A DNA stretch of 64,000 nucleotides from NCBI GenBank assembly GCA_028280945.1, contig JANQKV010000033.1, forward strand, positions 20,581 through 84,580, read 5' to 3'. This DNA is from Opitutaceae bacterium (GTDB taxonomy: Bacteria; Verrucomicrobiota; Verrucomicrobiia; Opitutales; Opitutaceae). The translations under genes were made by a program, and so were the position numbers. Shown here piece by piece: positions 16,040 through 24,840 of this stretch. Below the pieces are notes generated by a model. The model made no database searches. It was given only the letters and a program-made list of their open reading frames with translations, and was not told the DNA's origin. Numbering within the stretch: position 1 is the first letter of the stretch; each line of letters opens with the position of its first letter.

Positions 16040-18064
16040 ATGGATTTCATTCTGGATCGCGACGAAGACACGCCCGTTCACGACGGTTACCCGCCGATCG
16101 ACTTTCGCGAAGCCCTGAACGACGAGCAATACGCCGCAGTCACCGCGGAACCCGGTCCCTTGCTTGTGCTCGCTGGCGCCGGCTCCGGCAAGACCCGCAC
16201 CCTCACCTATCGCGTCGCCTGGCTGCTCCACCAGGGGGTGCCACCCGGCGAAATCATGCTGCTGACCTTCACCAACAAAGCCGCCAAGGAAATGCTGCAC
16301 CGCGTGCATGACCTCACCGGCGAGGACGCCCGCCGATTCTGGGGCGGCACGTTCCACAGCTTGGGTCACCGGGCCCTGCGCATGTTTGGCGATTCGCAGG
16401 CCCTCAATCTGCCCAAGAACTTCACCATCCTCGACGCCGACGAATCGGAGTCGCTGCTCAAACGCACCGTTGAGGCCGAGCAAAAGGGGTTCTTCAAAGA
16501 CAAGACCAACCCGCGCCCGAAACCTCTCTTCAGTGTGCTCTCCATGGCCCGCAACACCCAGGAGACCCTCGCCGAAACCGTCGACAAACACTTCCCGCAG
16601 TATGCCAACATCACAATGGTGCTGCCGACCTTCGCGAAGATCTACGACGAGGCGAAACGGGAGCAGAATGTGGTCGACTACGACGATCTCCTGGAGCTCT
16701 GGCTAAAGCTACTGACCAACGACGAGAAAGTCGCCGACTATTTTTCCCACCGCTTCCGCCACCTGCTGGTCGACGAATACCAGGACACCAACACGGTCCA
16801 GTCCCAGATCATCGACCGCCTCGCATCCCATCACCACATCATGGCGGTCGGCGACGACGCGCAGTGCATCTACTCATGGCGCGGCGCCGACTTCGCCAAC
16901 ATCATGACCTTTCCGGAGCGCCATGCCGGAACCGCGATTCATCGCATCGAGACCAACTACCGCTCCACCCCCGAGATTCTCGAACTGGCCAATGGCGTCC
17001 TGCTCGCCCAGCCCGCCGGACGCCATTTCGACAAGGAACTGCGCGCCGCCCGACCACATTCGCACAAGCCCTTTGTTGTGCAGGCCATGGACGACCGCGA
17101 GCAGGCCGAGTTTCTGGTCAAGCGGATCCGCGCCCTGGTGGAAGACGAGGGAGTGGACCCATCTCAAATCGCCGTGCTCTACCGATCGCATTTTGTGGCG
17201 TTGGAGACCCAACTCACGTTTTCGCGGACGGGCATCCCCTACCACATCACCAGCGGAGTGAAGTTTTTTGAACGCCAGCATGTGCGCGACCTCGTCGCCA
17301 TGCTGCGCTTTATCTACAACCCCACCGATGCCTCCGCCTGGCAGCGTGTCGCCTGCCTGCTGCCCAAGATCGGCGAAAAGGGCGCGCAAAAGATTTACGA
17401 CGCGGCGCTCGACCACGCCCGGCTGATGCAGCTCGACTTCGTTGATGCGTTGGAGACCGACGATGTGAAATCCAAGGTGCCAAAAGGAGCCCGCGACGAA
17501 TGGCCGAGCTTCTGTGCATCGTTGCGGCAAGTCGCCGATGACATGCGCAACGAGCCCCCTCAGATCACCGTCGAGACCGCCATTGACGGATGGTATGGCG
17601 ATTACCTCAAGGGCGCCTATGCCGATTATATCGACCGCCTCGATGAACTGGGCGCACTGGCCGGTTTCGCCGCCCGCTTTACCGAGATGCAGGACCTGCT
17701 TGCCCAGATCGTGCTGCTCAACGGTGAGACCAACGACAAGGGCGTCGAAGAAAGCTCCGAAGCCATCCGCCTGACCACCGTACACCAAGCCAAAGGCCTC
17801 GAATACGATGTCGTCTTCGTGATCGGTTGCGCTGACGGCACATTCCCCGGACGCCGTTCGATCGAGGCCGGTGACGTCGAGGAGGAACGCCGCTTGTTCT
17901 ACGTCGCGGTCACCCGGGCCAAGAACGAGCTCTACCTATGCTATCCACGCGTCGCCACCAAGGCCGGCCCCGGCGGCATGCTGTTGACCCCTTCCCGCTT
18001 CATCCAGGAAATCCCCCCCGACCTCTACGAGCCCCTGCGCATCAAACGCGCATCGGGTTGGTGA
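16040..18064 (+). CDS. UvrD/PcrA/Rep-type superfamily 1A DNA helicase
   Basis: A 674-residue 3'-5' DNA helicase. Motifs in order: Q-motif region LNDEQYAAV, Walker A GAGSGKT (46-52), Ia LLTFTNKAAKEM, Walker B LLVDEYQDTN (about 242-251), III AVGDDAQCIYSWRGAD, IV ETNYRSTPEIL, V TVHQAKGLEYDVVFV and VI RRLFYVAVTRAK. These fix it as an UvrD/Rep-like repair or replication helicase. It is shorter than E. coli UvrD and PcrA because the C-terminal tail is brief. The ATG at 16040 follows the palindrome region by about 75 bp. Near its end, the next gene's leader region overlaps the last codons. Confidence 0.96.
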   Translation: MDFILDRDEDTPVHDGYPPIDFREALNDEQYAAVTAEPGPLLVLAGAGSGKTRTLTYRVAWLLHQGVPPGEIMLLTFTNKAAKEMLHRVHDLTGEDARRFWGGTFHSLGHRALRMFGDSQALNLPKNFTILDADESESLLKRTVEAEQKGFFKDKTNPRPKPLFSVLSMARNTQETLAETVDKHFPQYANITMVLPTFAKIYDEAKREQNVVDYDDLLELWLKLLTNDEKVADYFSHRFRHLLVDEYQDTNTVQSQIIDRLASHHHIMAVGDDAQCIYSWRGADFANIMTFPERHAGTAIHRIETNYRSTPEILELANGVLLAQPAGRHFDKELRAARPHSHKPFVVQAMDDREQAEFLVKRIRALVEDEGVDPSQIAVLYRSHFVALETQLTFSRTGIPYHITSGVKFFERQHVRDLVAMLRFIYNPTDASAWQRVACLLPKIGEKGAQKIYDAALDHARLMQLDFVDALETDDVKSKVPKGARDEWPSFCASLRQVADDMRNEPPQITVETAIDGWYGDYLKGAYADYIDRLDELGALAGFAARFTEMQDLLAQIVLLNGETNDKGVEESSEAIRLTTVHQAKGLEYDVVFVIGCADGTFPGRRSIEAGDVEEERRLFYVAVTRAKNELYLCYPRVATKAGPGGMLLTPSRFIQEIPPDLYEPLRIKRASGW

Positions 18065-18129
18065 ATGAGCAAGGAGAAGAAAAATCGGCAAAATATGCGA
18101 AGAGGGGTAGCAGTTTTTATGACCTGATA

Positions 18130-18150
18130 TGTCTCCACATAGCGGAGATA
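18130..18150 (+). promoter_or_regulatory. Hairpin over the Shine-Dalgarno of the downstream exoprotein gene
   Basis: TGTCTCC (18130-18136) can pair with GGAGATA (18144-18150), with one G-U pair and a 7-nt loop. The GGAG at 18144-18147 is the apparent ribosome binding site for ATG 18154. The folding is by eye only. Confidence 0.4.
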
Positions 18151-18153
18151 CAC

Positions 18154-20691
18154 ATGAAATCAAAATCACCTTTGGGCAGGCAGTTTTCGAGATATCTGCC
18201 GCTTTGCATCTGCTTGGTTTTGTTTGCGAACCCGGTGTCGCTATTGGCGCGAGCGCCGAGTCACCCGGCGATACATGTGGATAGGGAATTCTACGTCACC
18301 CACCCAAACTTCTACGAGCGGGGTGAGTCAGCGGCCGCAAGAGTGGTTCTACCGGATAACTTCCTCCCACCGGTAACGTTCCAATGGTATCATGACAACG
18401 CCGCTATACCCGGAGCCAATTCACCTGAGTTCACCATCGAATCGATCGAGAGCGATCATGCGGGAACCTATCATTTGGATATTGTGACGCCGATGGGTCG
18501 GGTTCGCGCACGAGGGAACCTAGTTATCAACACCGGCTACGAATTCACGGAAAGTATCGACCCAAGTTTTGTGCAAACCCCTCTTTCGCAGGAGTCCCTC
18601 GATTCCCGAAAACTGGAAGGTTTCCTTTCTGACGATCGACTATTGGTATCCTACGGATCGGAAACCGGGCGGGGCTGGGTGGTGCTAGCAGTCGATGGCA
18701 GCAATCTACTGAGTTTTGAACACCCTGATCGCGACGCGGAGCTCCTCCATATTACCAAGAAGGACCAACTCGTTTTCTCGAAGGCACCCTTCATCCTGAA
18801 TGCCAGTGGAATACCACAGTCGTTTGTGCTACCCACAATGTTCATTCCGGAAGCCGGACTGCAGGAGGCCGCCAGTCTGGCTGACGGCAGACTATATCTA
18901 AGACAGGGACGGACAATTCTACGGTGCCTTGCTGATGGATCAATCGATCCTGATTTTACTCCCATCGAAGGCCGGCACCGCTTTTCAATTGATGCAGCCG
19001 GCCGTGTGTATGTCAGCAGGAGAACCTCTTTTTCAGTCTCGGATGACGTTTATTGGACCCCCTACTGTGACCGCCATCTTGAAGACGGCTCCCGTGACGA
19101 GTCATTTACGCAAATTAGAGGAAGATACGACTCTTCCCCTTTCGATCTCATCGTTACCCCCTTTATCGACGGAAAAATCCTCGTCTACTACAGCAAACCT
19201 CAGGCCAATCAGCTCAGTTCTCTAGAGCTTTACAATGAAGACGGCACTAAATCCCAACCAGAAATCCGTCCTCTGCAGTTCCCCGCAACTGATTCACCCG
19301 CTATCGACGTCGAGCGAGGTCTGGTGTATGTCAACACCAGCTTCGGTTTTCCGTTCAATATGGTTCGTCTGAGGATCGCAGAGAACACATTGGAAAGGGA
19401 TACCCCCTACTACTTTGGCCGCCGTTCCGTGTCGATGTTCCACCCCAAAGTCTCTCCAACCGGTAAAGTCTACGCGACATTCTATGACGGATCCTCTTGG
19501 CACCTTCCCCCCCAAGGGTTCTTTCGATTGCAGACCAACCTGGAAACCCCGAGTGACCTTCCTCCCGCCATTGGGGTAAATTCTGATCAAGGACCAGATT
19601 CCAAAGAATTCGTGATTTCGGCAGAGGTGGAAACTAACCACAGCTTCACGAGCGAATGGATCCCGCTGGACGGCCAAGAAATGCACTTGGAACCCTCACC
19701 TGGCGAAATACCGCAGATTCGAATCACCTCTTGGGAACAAACCGGCAGGTATCAACTTCGGGTTACAGACCCTTATCGGACAACTCTAAGCGAGGTGATT
19801 GATACGAGGCTACAGCGCAGTCCGGTGGCGCTCGCCAATTTCTCCGGCCGTGGCCAACCGGGATTGGGTGAAAACACCATGATCGCAGGCTTCACCCTGG
19901 AAGATAATGGCATGTCGATCCTGATTCGTGGCGTCGGTCCCACTCTGAGTGAATACGGGGTCGAATCACCTGTCACCGATCCAGCAATAAGAATATTTGA
20001 TGCCAGCCAAACTGAAATCAGCTTTAATGACAATTGGGGAGATGACGCGCCGACGTCCGTGGACAAACTGCTCAGGGGAACAGGCCGAGCTGGCGCGTTC
20101 CCTATGGCGGAAGGCAGCGCTGATGCCGCAGTGATTGAGTTTCTCAACTCTGACGACACGACCACGGCCCACCTTCAGGTCCCAAACGAAGACTCTCGAG
20201 TCGCCTTGATCGAGGTCTACAACGCCAGTTTCGAAACCCGACCCGAACGACCCAGGTCGCTAAAAAATCTGTCGCTCCGCGTGCGCACCCAACCGGACGA
20301 GGGCGTATCCATCGCAGGGTTTGTTCTAAACGATCCCTCAGGTCTGGGTGAACCCACCCGGATTTTAATGCGGGCGGTGGGACCATCTCTCAGTGCTCAC
20401 GGTATTGCAGATCCACTCACCTCGCCAAGACTGATCCTGCGAAATTCCAATGGGGAGTTGATTGCCGATTCAACGGACTGGAGCAATGAGTCCAGCGCGG
20501 AAGGCATCACCTACGCTGCAAATCTGGTGGGAGCATTTCCCTTGGATCCCACGCTGACAGACGCCGCGCTCCTGTTGGAGTTGCCACCGGGAGCCTACAC
20601 CATGGCAGCGGAATCAAACGACAGCACCCAGACCTCCGGAGTAGTCCTGCTTGAGATCTACATCGTGCGCTCTTCGAGACGCGCCTACTGA
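18154..20691 (+). CDS. Large secreted Ig / delta-60-like propeller protein with tandem C-terminal domains
   Basis: An 845-residue exported protein. Signal peptide: about residues 1-34. An Ig-like domain follows (VTFQWYHDNAAIPGANSPEF and HAGTYHLDIVTP). Next is a propeller-like region with delta-60 type phrases such as LADGSIDPDFTPI, and then two tandem copies of a C-terminal domain of about 130 residues. Copy one contains MSILIRGVGPTLSEYG and copy two RILMRAVGPSLSAHG. The frame is open upstream into the helicase gene, but ATG 18154, preceded by GGAG and followed by a signal peptide, is the sensible start. Base use is visibly more A/T-rich than in its neighbours, suggesting relaxed selection or transfer. 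A surface adhesion or binding role is likely; no enzyme motif is seen. Confidence 0.82.
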   Translation: MKSKSPLGRQFSRYLPLCICLVLFANPVSLLARAPSHPAIHVDREFYVTHPNFYERGESAAARVVLPDNFLPPVTFQWYHDNAAIPGANSPEFTIESIESDHAGTYHLDIVTPMGRVRARGNLVINTGYEFTESIDPSFVQTPLSQESLDSRKLEGFLSDDRLLVSYGSETGRGWVVLAVDGSNLLSFEHPDRDAELLHITKKDQLVFSKAPFILNASGIPQSFVLPTMFIPEAGLQEAASLADGRLYLRQGRTILRCLADGSIDPDFTPIEGRHRFSIDAAGRVYVSRRTSFSVSDDVYWTPYCDRHLEDGSRDESFTQIRGRYDSSPFDLIVTPFIDGKILVYYSKPQANQLSSLELYNEDGTKSQPEIRPLQFPATDSPAIDVERGLVYVNTSFGFPFNMVRLRIAENTLERDTPYYFGRRSVSMFHPKVSPTGKVYATFYDGSSWHLPPQGFFRLQTNLETPSDLPPAIGVNSDQGPDSKEFVISAEVETNHSFTSEWIPLDGQEMHLEPSPGEIPQIRITSWEQTGRYQLRVTDPYRTTLSEVIDTRLQRSPVALANFSGRGQPGLGENTMIAGFTLEDNGMSILIRGVGPTLSEYGVESPVTDPAIRIFDASQTEISFNDNWGDDAPTSVDKLLRGTGRAGAFPMAEGSADAAVIEFLNSDDTTTAHLQVPNEDSRVALIEVYNASFETRPERPRSLKNLSLRVRTQPDEGVSIAGFVLNDPSGLGEPTRILMRAVGPSLSAHGIADPLTSPRLILRNSNGELIADSTDWSNESSAEGITYAANLVGAFPLDPTLTDAALLLELPPGAYTMAAESNDSTQTSGVVLLEIYIVRSSRRAY

Positions 20692-20766
20692 TCGCCAGGA
20701 CCATTCAAATCCTGAGAAACCGGCCTATCGCTTCAACGCGTCTTTCTCTCCAGGAGACAAACGTAA

Positions 20767-20787
20767 TCAACGCTTTTGTGGCGTTGA
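20767..20787. terminator. Possible weak terminator after the Ig/propeller gene
   Basis: TCAACGC (20767-20773) and GCGTTGA (20781-20787) form a 7-bp stem with a TTTTGTG loop, and a short TTTT follows two bases later. It lies in the 135-bp gap before the sulfatase gene. The stem is modest and the T-tract short. Confidence 0.35.
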
Positions 20788-20826
20788 AGTTTTGCACGTC
20801 GCCGGAACATCACATGAACTGACTCC

Positions 20827-22263
20827 ATGTTTCGTCCGTTGATTTTGCGCCTCCCTTGGCTTCTCCCCCTCGCTTCACTAAGTTTGTTTGCCGCCGACCG
20901 GCCCAATATCCTCTTCATCTACCTCGACGACTACGGTTGGCGGGATGCGGGATTCATGGGCAGCGACTTTTATGAGACGCCGAATCTCGATCAGCTCGCC
21001 GCGGAGGGCATGGTCTTCACCAACGCCTATTCGGCCGCCGCCAACTGTGCACCGGCTCGAGCCAGTTTGTTGAGCGGCCAGGCCACGCCCCGGCACAAGG
21101 TCTACAATGTCGGCACCGATCCCCGGGGCGATGCCACGCATCGCCGCTTGGAACACATTCCGGGAGTCGACGTGCTCGACCCCTCCATCGTCACCTGGGC
21201 CCACCTCGCCCAACAACAGGGTTACGCCACGGCCTCCATCGGTAAATGGCATTTGTCGGACGACCCTCTGCCCTACGGCTTTGATATCGATATCGGGGGA
21301 TCCCACAGCGGTTCGCCACCTCAGGGTTACTATCCTCCCCATCCCGGGGTGGCCGGACTGGAGGATGCCCCCGAAGGCGAATACCTCACCGACCGGCTTA
21401 CCGCTGAAGCACTCGCCTTCATTGAAAAAAACGCGGCCCGGCCATGGCTGGTCTATCTTTCCCATTTCGCCGTGCACACGCCGCTCGACGCCAAACGCGA
21501 ACTGGTGGCCAAGTATGCGGCCAAGCCCCCCGGCAAACTGCACGACCACATCAACATGGCCACCATGATTGAAGCGGTGGACTCCGGGGTCGGCCAGCTG
21601 CTCGACCGGATTGAAGCACTGGGACAGACCGATCGCACGGTGGTCATCCTGCACTCCGACAACGGCGGCTACGGTCCCGCCACCGATATGCATCCACTCT
21701 ATGGATACAAGGGCACCTACTACGAGGGCGGCATCCGCGTGCCATTGGTGGTCCACTGGCCGGGTGTCACGCGCCCCGGCAGCCAAAGCGACATCCCGGT
21801 CATCGGCACGGATCTCTACCCGACGTTTGCCGCGATAATGGGAGCTATGCTTCCGGACCATCAACCGCTGGATGGTGAGTCTCTCATGCCGGTCCTGCGT
21901 GGCGAGCCGCCAAAATCACAACGCTCCCTCTTCTGGCATTTCCCCGCCTACCTGCAGTCCTATCGACAAACCACCAGTGAACAGCGCGACCCACTTTTTC
22001 GCTCCCGACCGGTTTCGGTGATTCGCCGCGGCGACTGGAAGCTGCACCACTACTACGAGGACGACGGTCTCGAACTTTACAATCTGGCGGAAGACATCGG
22101 TGAAACCCGCAATTTGGCTGCAACCAAAGCCCCCCTTGCCACCGCACTTCGAGCGGAGCTCGAAACCTGGTTGGAGTCCACCGGCGCTGATATCCCCCGG
22201 GCATCCAACCCCAAGTTTGACGCCATAAAACACGCTGCCGCGATTGAAGCTGCATCAAACTGA
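20827..22263 (+). CDS. Secreted arylsulfatase-type sulfatase
   Basis: A 478-residue type I sulfatase. Residues 1-23 are a signal peptide (ending LFAA). The metal-binding opening NILFIYLDDYGW has Asp34 and Asp35. The active-site signature CAPAR (Cys74) fits the C-x-P-x-R pattern that a formylglycine-generating enzyme converts to formylglycine; no such enzyme gene is in the window. Downstream are IGKWHL, the HSDNGGYG metal motif and a C-terminal domain with GDWKLHHYYEDD. Sulfatases of this group remove sulfate esters from algal or animal polysaccharides. It stands between the surface protein and a Rossmann-type gene, all on the + strand. Confidence 0.94.
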   Translation: MFRPLILRLPWLLPLASLSLFAADRPNILFIYLDDYGWRDAGFMGSDFYETPNLDQLAAEGMVFTNAYSAAANCAPARASLLSGQATPRHKVYNVGTDPRGDATHRRLEHIPGVDVLDPSIVTWAHLAQQQGYATASIGKWHLSDDPLPYGFDIDIGGSHSGSPPQGYYPPHPGVAGLEDAPEGEYLTDRLTAEALAFIEKNAARPWLVYLSHFAVHTPLDAKRELVAKYAAKPPGKLHDHINMATMIEAVDSGVGQLLDRIEALGQTDRTVVILHSDNGGYGPATDMHPLYGYKGTYYEGGIRVPLVVHWPGVTRPGSQSDIPVIGTDLYPTFAAIMGAMLPDHQPLDGESLMPVLRGEPPKSQRSLFWHFPAYLQSYRQTTSEQRDPLFRSRPVSVIRRGDWKLHHYYEDDGLELYNLAEDIGETRNLAATKAPLATALRAELETWLESTGADIPRASNPKFDAIKHAAAIEAASN

Positions 22264-22332
22264 GCGCGGCTCCTTTCGCGATTTCTATCCGCTCGGTTCG
22301 CTCTCCCCACCAAGCCACGGCAGATTGTTGTC

Positions 22333-23817
22333 TTGGAGCCTCCCAAATCACGTTCCGCCCCAGCCAAGAAACCAGCAAACCCGAGTGTGCCCCTCGTCGC
22401 TCTGACCGGAGCCAGTGGATTTGTGGGAGCGCACTTGCGCGAGCGCCTGCAAACGCGGTTCCGCTTGCGGGCCCTGACCCGCAGTAGCGGGGTAATCGCC
22501 ACCAATCCATCCGATGAATCCATCACGTGGCAGCAGTGCGATCTCTATTCATTGCCCAAACTCACGGAGGCGTTGCAGGGCTGCGATATCGGCATCTACC
22601 TGGTGCACTCGATGGCACCATCCAGCCGCTTAATGCAGGGGAATTTCGAGGACACCGATCTGCTTTTGGCCGACAATTTTATCCGCGCCGCCGAAGCTGC
22701 CGGCCTGGAACACGTCATTTATCTAAGCGGACTCATGCCGGCCGAGACGGAGGAACTCTCGCCGCACTTGCGCAGCCGTCGGGAGATCGAAAAAGTCCTC
22801 CGCAGTCGCTCAGTCCGCGTGACCGTGCTTCGCGCCGGCCTGATCTTCGGCCCGGGAGGATCTTCTTTCCAAATGCTGGTCAATCTGGTGCGGCGCTTGC
22901 CGGTCATGCTGCTGCCCGCATGGGTCAACTCGACCACCCATTCAATCGATATCGCCAACGTTTGTGATGCTTTTGAACTCGCGCTGACGAGAGACGATTT
23001 GGCGGGTGGAACTTACGACCTCGGAGGCCACGAGCCAATGACCTACCGTGAACTCTTGCACGCCACCGCGCAAGGTCTGGGCAAGCGGCTTCGCTCCTTC
23101 GACGTGCCGCTTAACCTTTTCCAACTATCACAACATTGGGTCGCCTGGTTTGGCGGCGTGCCGCGGGCGCTGGTGGCGCCCCTGCAGGAGAGCCTGCAGC
23201 ACAATTTGCACGCGCGGCCCAACCCGCTGCTCGATCAGCTTTCGGCGAGGTTGATTCCCTTCCCTGAATCCTTGGCGCGTTCGGTGGACGAAAACGGGCG
23301 GCCTCGCCCCAACCCCCGGCGTGGAGTCGCCACCCGAGACCGGCAGGACATTCGCCGCGACCGCCGCGTCCGATCGGTGCAGCGCATGGTATTGCCTTCT
23401 CAATGGGATGCGCCGCGAGTGGCAACCGCCTACGGCGATTGGTTGACGCAAAAATTCCGTGGTCTGCTCAACGTCATCGAAACCAGGGACGGTCGCTTGC
23501 AATTTTACGCCATGGGCCGGTCGCTGCTGTTGCTCGAGCTCGAGCCGACTCCGTTCACCCGGGAAAACAATCGACGGCGCGCGTTCTATATATCCGGTGG
23601 CATCCTCAATCGCCCCGTCGATCCTCCCGGCAGATTTGAGTTTCGACTCTTCCCAGAAACGCAATGCCTGGTGGCCTCCATCCACGGGTTCTCCCCCGCT
23701 CTGCCGTGGTGGGTATATACCAATACCCAAGCGGTGATACACCTCTGGGTCATGCGCGCCTTCGGCCGCCACTTAAAGGGCCTTTCGCAGGAAACCAAAA
23801 ATCGTAGCGGCAAGTAG
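22333..23817 (+). CDS. NAD(P)-binding epimerase-like protein with DUF2867-like C terminus
   Basis: A 494-residue protein in two parts. The N-terminal Rossmann domain, about residues 20-240, starts with VALTGASGFVGAHLRERL and contains YLVHSM, HVIYLSGLMP and VTVLRAGLIFGPGG, typical of atypical extended SDRs of the YbjT type. The C-terminal part has RDGRLQFYAMGRSLLLLELEP, quoted here as its start RDGRLQFYAMG, and ends with LPWWVYTNTQAVIHLWVMRAF, matching the fused DUF2867-like segment of such proteins. The substrate is unknown. The apparent start is TTG 22333 (MEPPKSRSAP), just after the sulfatase. It is convergent with the epimerase-like gene ending at 23864. Confidence 0.85.
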   Translation: MEPPKSRSAPAKKPANPSVPLVALTGASGFVGAHLRERLQTRFRLRALTRSSGVIATNPSDESITWQQCDLYSLPKLTEALQGCDIGIYLVHSMAPSSRLMQGNFEDTDLLLADNFIRAAEAAGLEHVIYLSGLMPAETEELSPHLRSRREIEKVLRSRSVRVTVLRAGLIFGPGGSSFQMLVNLVRRLPVMLLPAWVNSTTHSIDIANVCDAFELALTRDDLAGGTYDLGGHEPMTYRELLHATAQGLGKRLRSFDVPLNLFQLSQHWVAWFGGVPRALVAPLQESLQHNLHARPNPLLDQLSARLIPFPESLARSVDENGRPRPNPRRGVATRDRQDIRRDRRVRSVQRMVLPSQWDAPRVATAYGDWLTQKFRGLLNVIETRDGRLQFYAMGRSLLLLELEPTPFTRENNRRRAFYISGGILNRPVDPPGRFEFRLFPETQCLVASIHGFSPALPWWVYTNTQAVIHLWVMRAFGRHLKGLSQETKNRSGK

Positions 23818-23863
23818 AAACGGGCTGCAACATCGCCATATCGTTACCACTCCCCGGACTCGC

Positions 23864-24712
23864 TCAACGCAAGCCGTATTCGGCCTGCTTCGCCCGGATG
23901 AACTCCACGCCTTCCTTTAGCAGCGTGTCACCGTCGGGAGCGAGCTGGCGCCAAACCCACGTGTTCATGTTCTCGGTATTGTCGACGAAGCTCTCCAGCG
24001 CGGCGTTGCCCTGATAATCGAGCTCCTTCAGCGCCCGGAAGATCCCGTCCCAGTCGACCTGCCCCGTGCCCGGAATACCGCGGTCGTTTTCGCAGATGTG
24101 GTAATGGATGAGGTCCTCCCCCGCCAGCATGGTGGCATCGTAGAAACTCTTTTCCTCAATGTTCATGTGGTAGGTATCGAGGTGAATGCGCATCGCCGGC
24201 TCGTCGATCAGATCCTTCAACTGCCGGGCCTGTTCACAGGTGTTGATCAAATAGGTCTCGTAACGATTGACCGGCTCGATGCCGACAAGCACGCCGAGAT
24301 CACCGGCAAGCTTAGCTGCCGGACGCAATCCGTCCGCCGACCGCTCCATGTGCATCGCTTCCGGACGCCGCGGCAGTGATCCCGGATGCTGCGAGTAGAT
24401 CACACCTGAAAAACTCGTGCCGCCAATCGCTGCGGTGGCCCGCACACAATCCTCGAGATATTTCACGCCCTTGGCGCGGTGGTCGGGATTATCGCTGGTG
24501 ATGTCGGTATCGCCGAGCAGGACGGTGGACGTCACCGCACCCAACCCTACTTGATCCAACCGCGTCTTGATCGCCGCGGCGTCAAACGTCTCAAGGCACA
24601 TCAGGGGAATTTCGATGAAATCGAGTCCCAGGTTTTTCACCCGATCGATCAGATCGAGGGTGTCGTTAGACCACTGTGAGCACCAGGCGTAAGCGTGAAT
24701 TCCGAGTTTCAT
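23864..24712 (-). CDS. Sugar epimerase/isomerase, xylose-isomerase-like TIM barrel (D-tagatose 3-epimerase type)
   Basis: A 282-residue TIM-barrel protein of the AP-endonuclease-2/DTE-like family. Metal ligand positions are suggested by VGIEPVNRYE, IHLDTYHMNIEE, HYHICENDRGIPGTG and AALESFVDN, in the order of D-tagatose/D-allulose 3-epimerases, which epimerise keto sugars at C-3. ATG 24712 (MKLGIHAYAW) begins just at the first strand; the upstream frame is non-coding. It stands alone on the minus strand between two unrelated genes. Other substrates in this broad family cannot be excluded. Confidence 0.88.
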   Translation of the reverse strand: MKLGIHAYAWCSQWSNDTLDLIDRVKNLGLDFIEIPLMCLETFDAAAIKTRLDQVGLGAVTSTVLLGDTDITSDNPDHRAKGVKYLEDCVRATAAIGGTSFSGVIYSQHPGSLPRRPEAMHMERSADGLRPAAKLAGDLGVLVGIEPVNRYETYLINTCEQARQLKDLIDEPAMRIHLDTYHMNIEEKSFYDATMLAGEDLIHYHICENDRGIPGTGQVDWDGIFRALKELDYQGNAALESFVDNTENMNTWVWRQLAPDGDTLLKEGVEFIRAKQAEYGLR

Positions 24713-24840
24713 GGGGAGAATGCAAGGGATTGCTGGAGGAACACTACCAACAAACAGCTTCTGCAATTCCGGGCAACCCACCCCGCTTTGTCGCGATGAA
24801 TATTGATGAAAATTTCCCGCCAACCCGCCCCGATTGGCCG

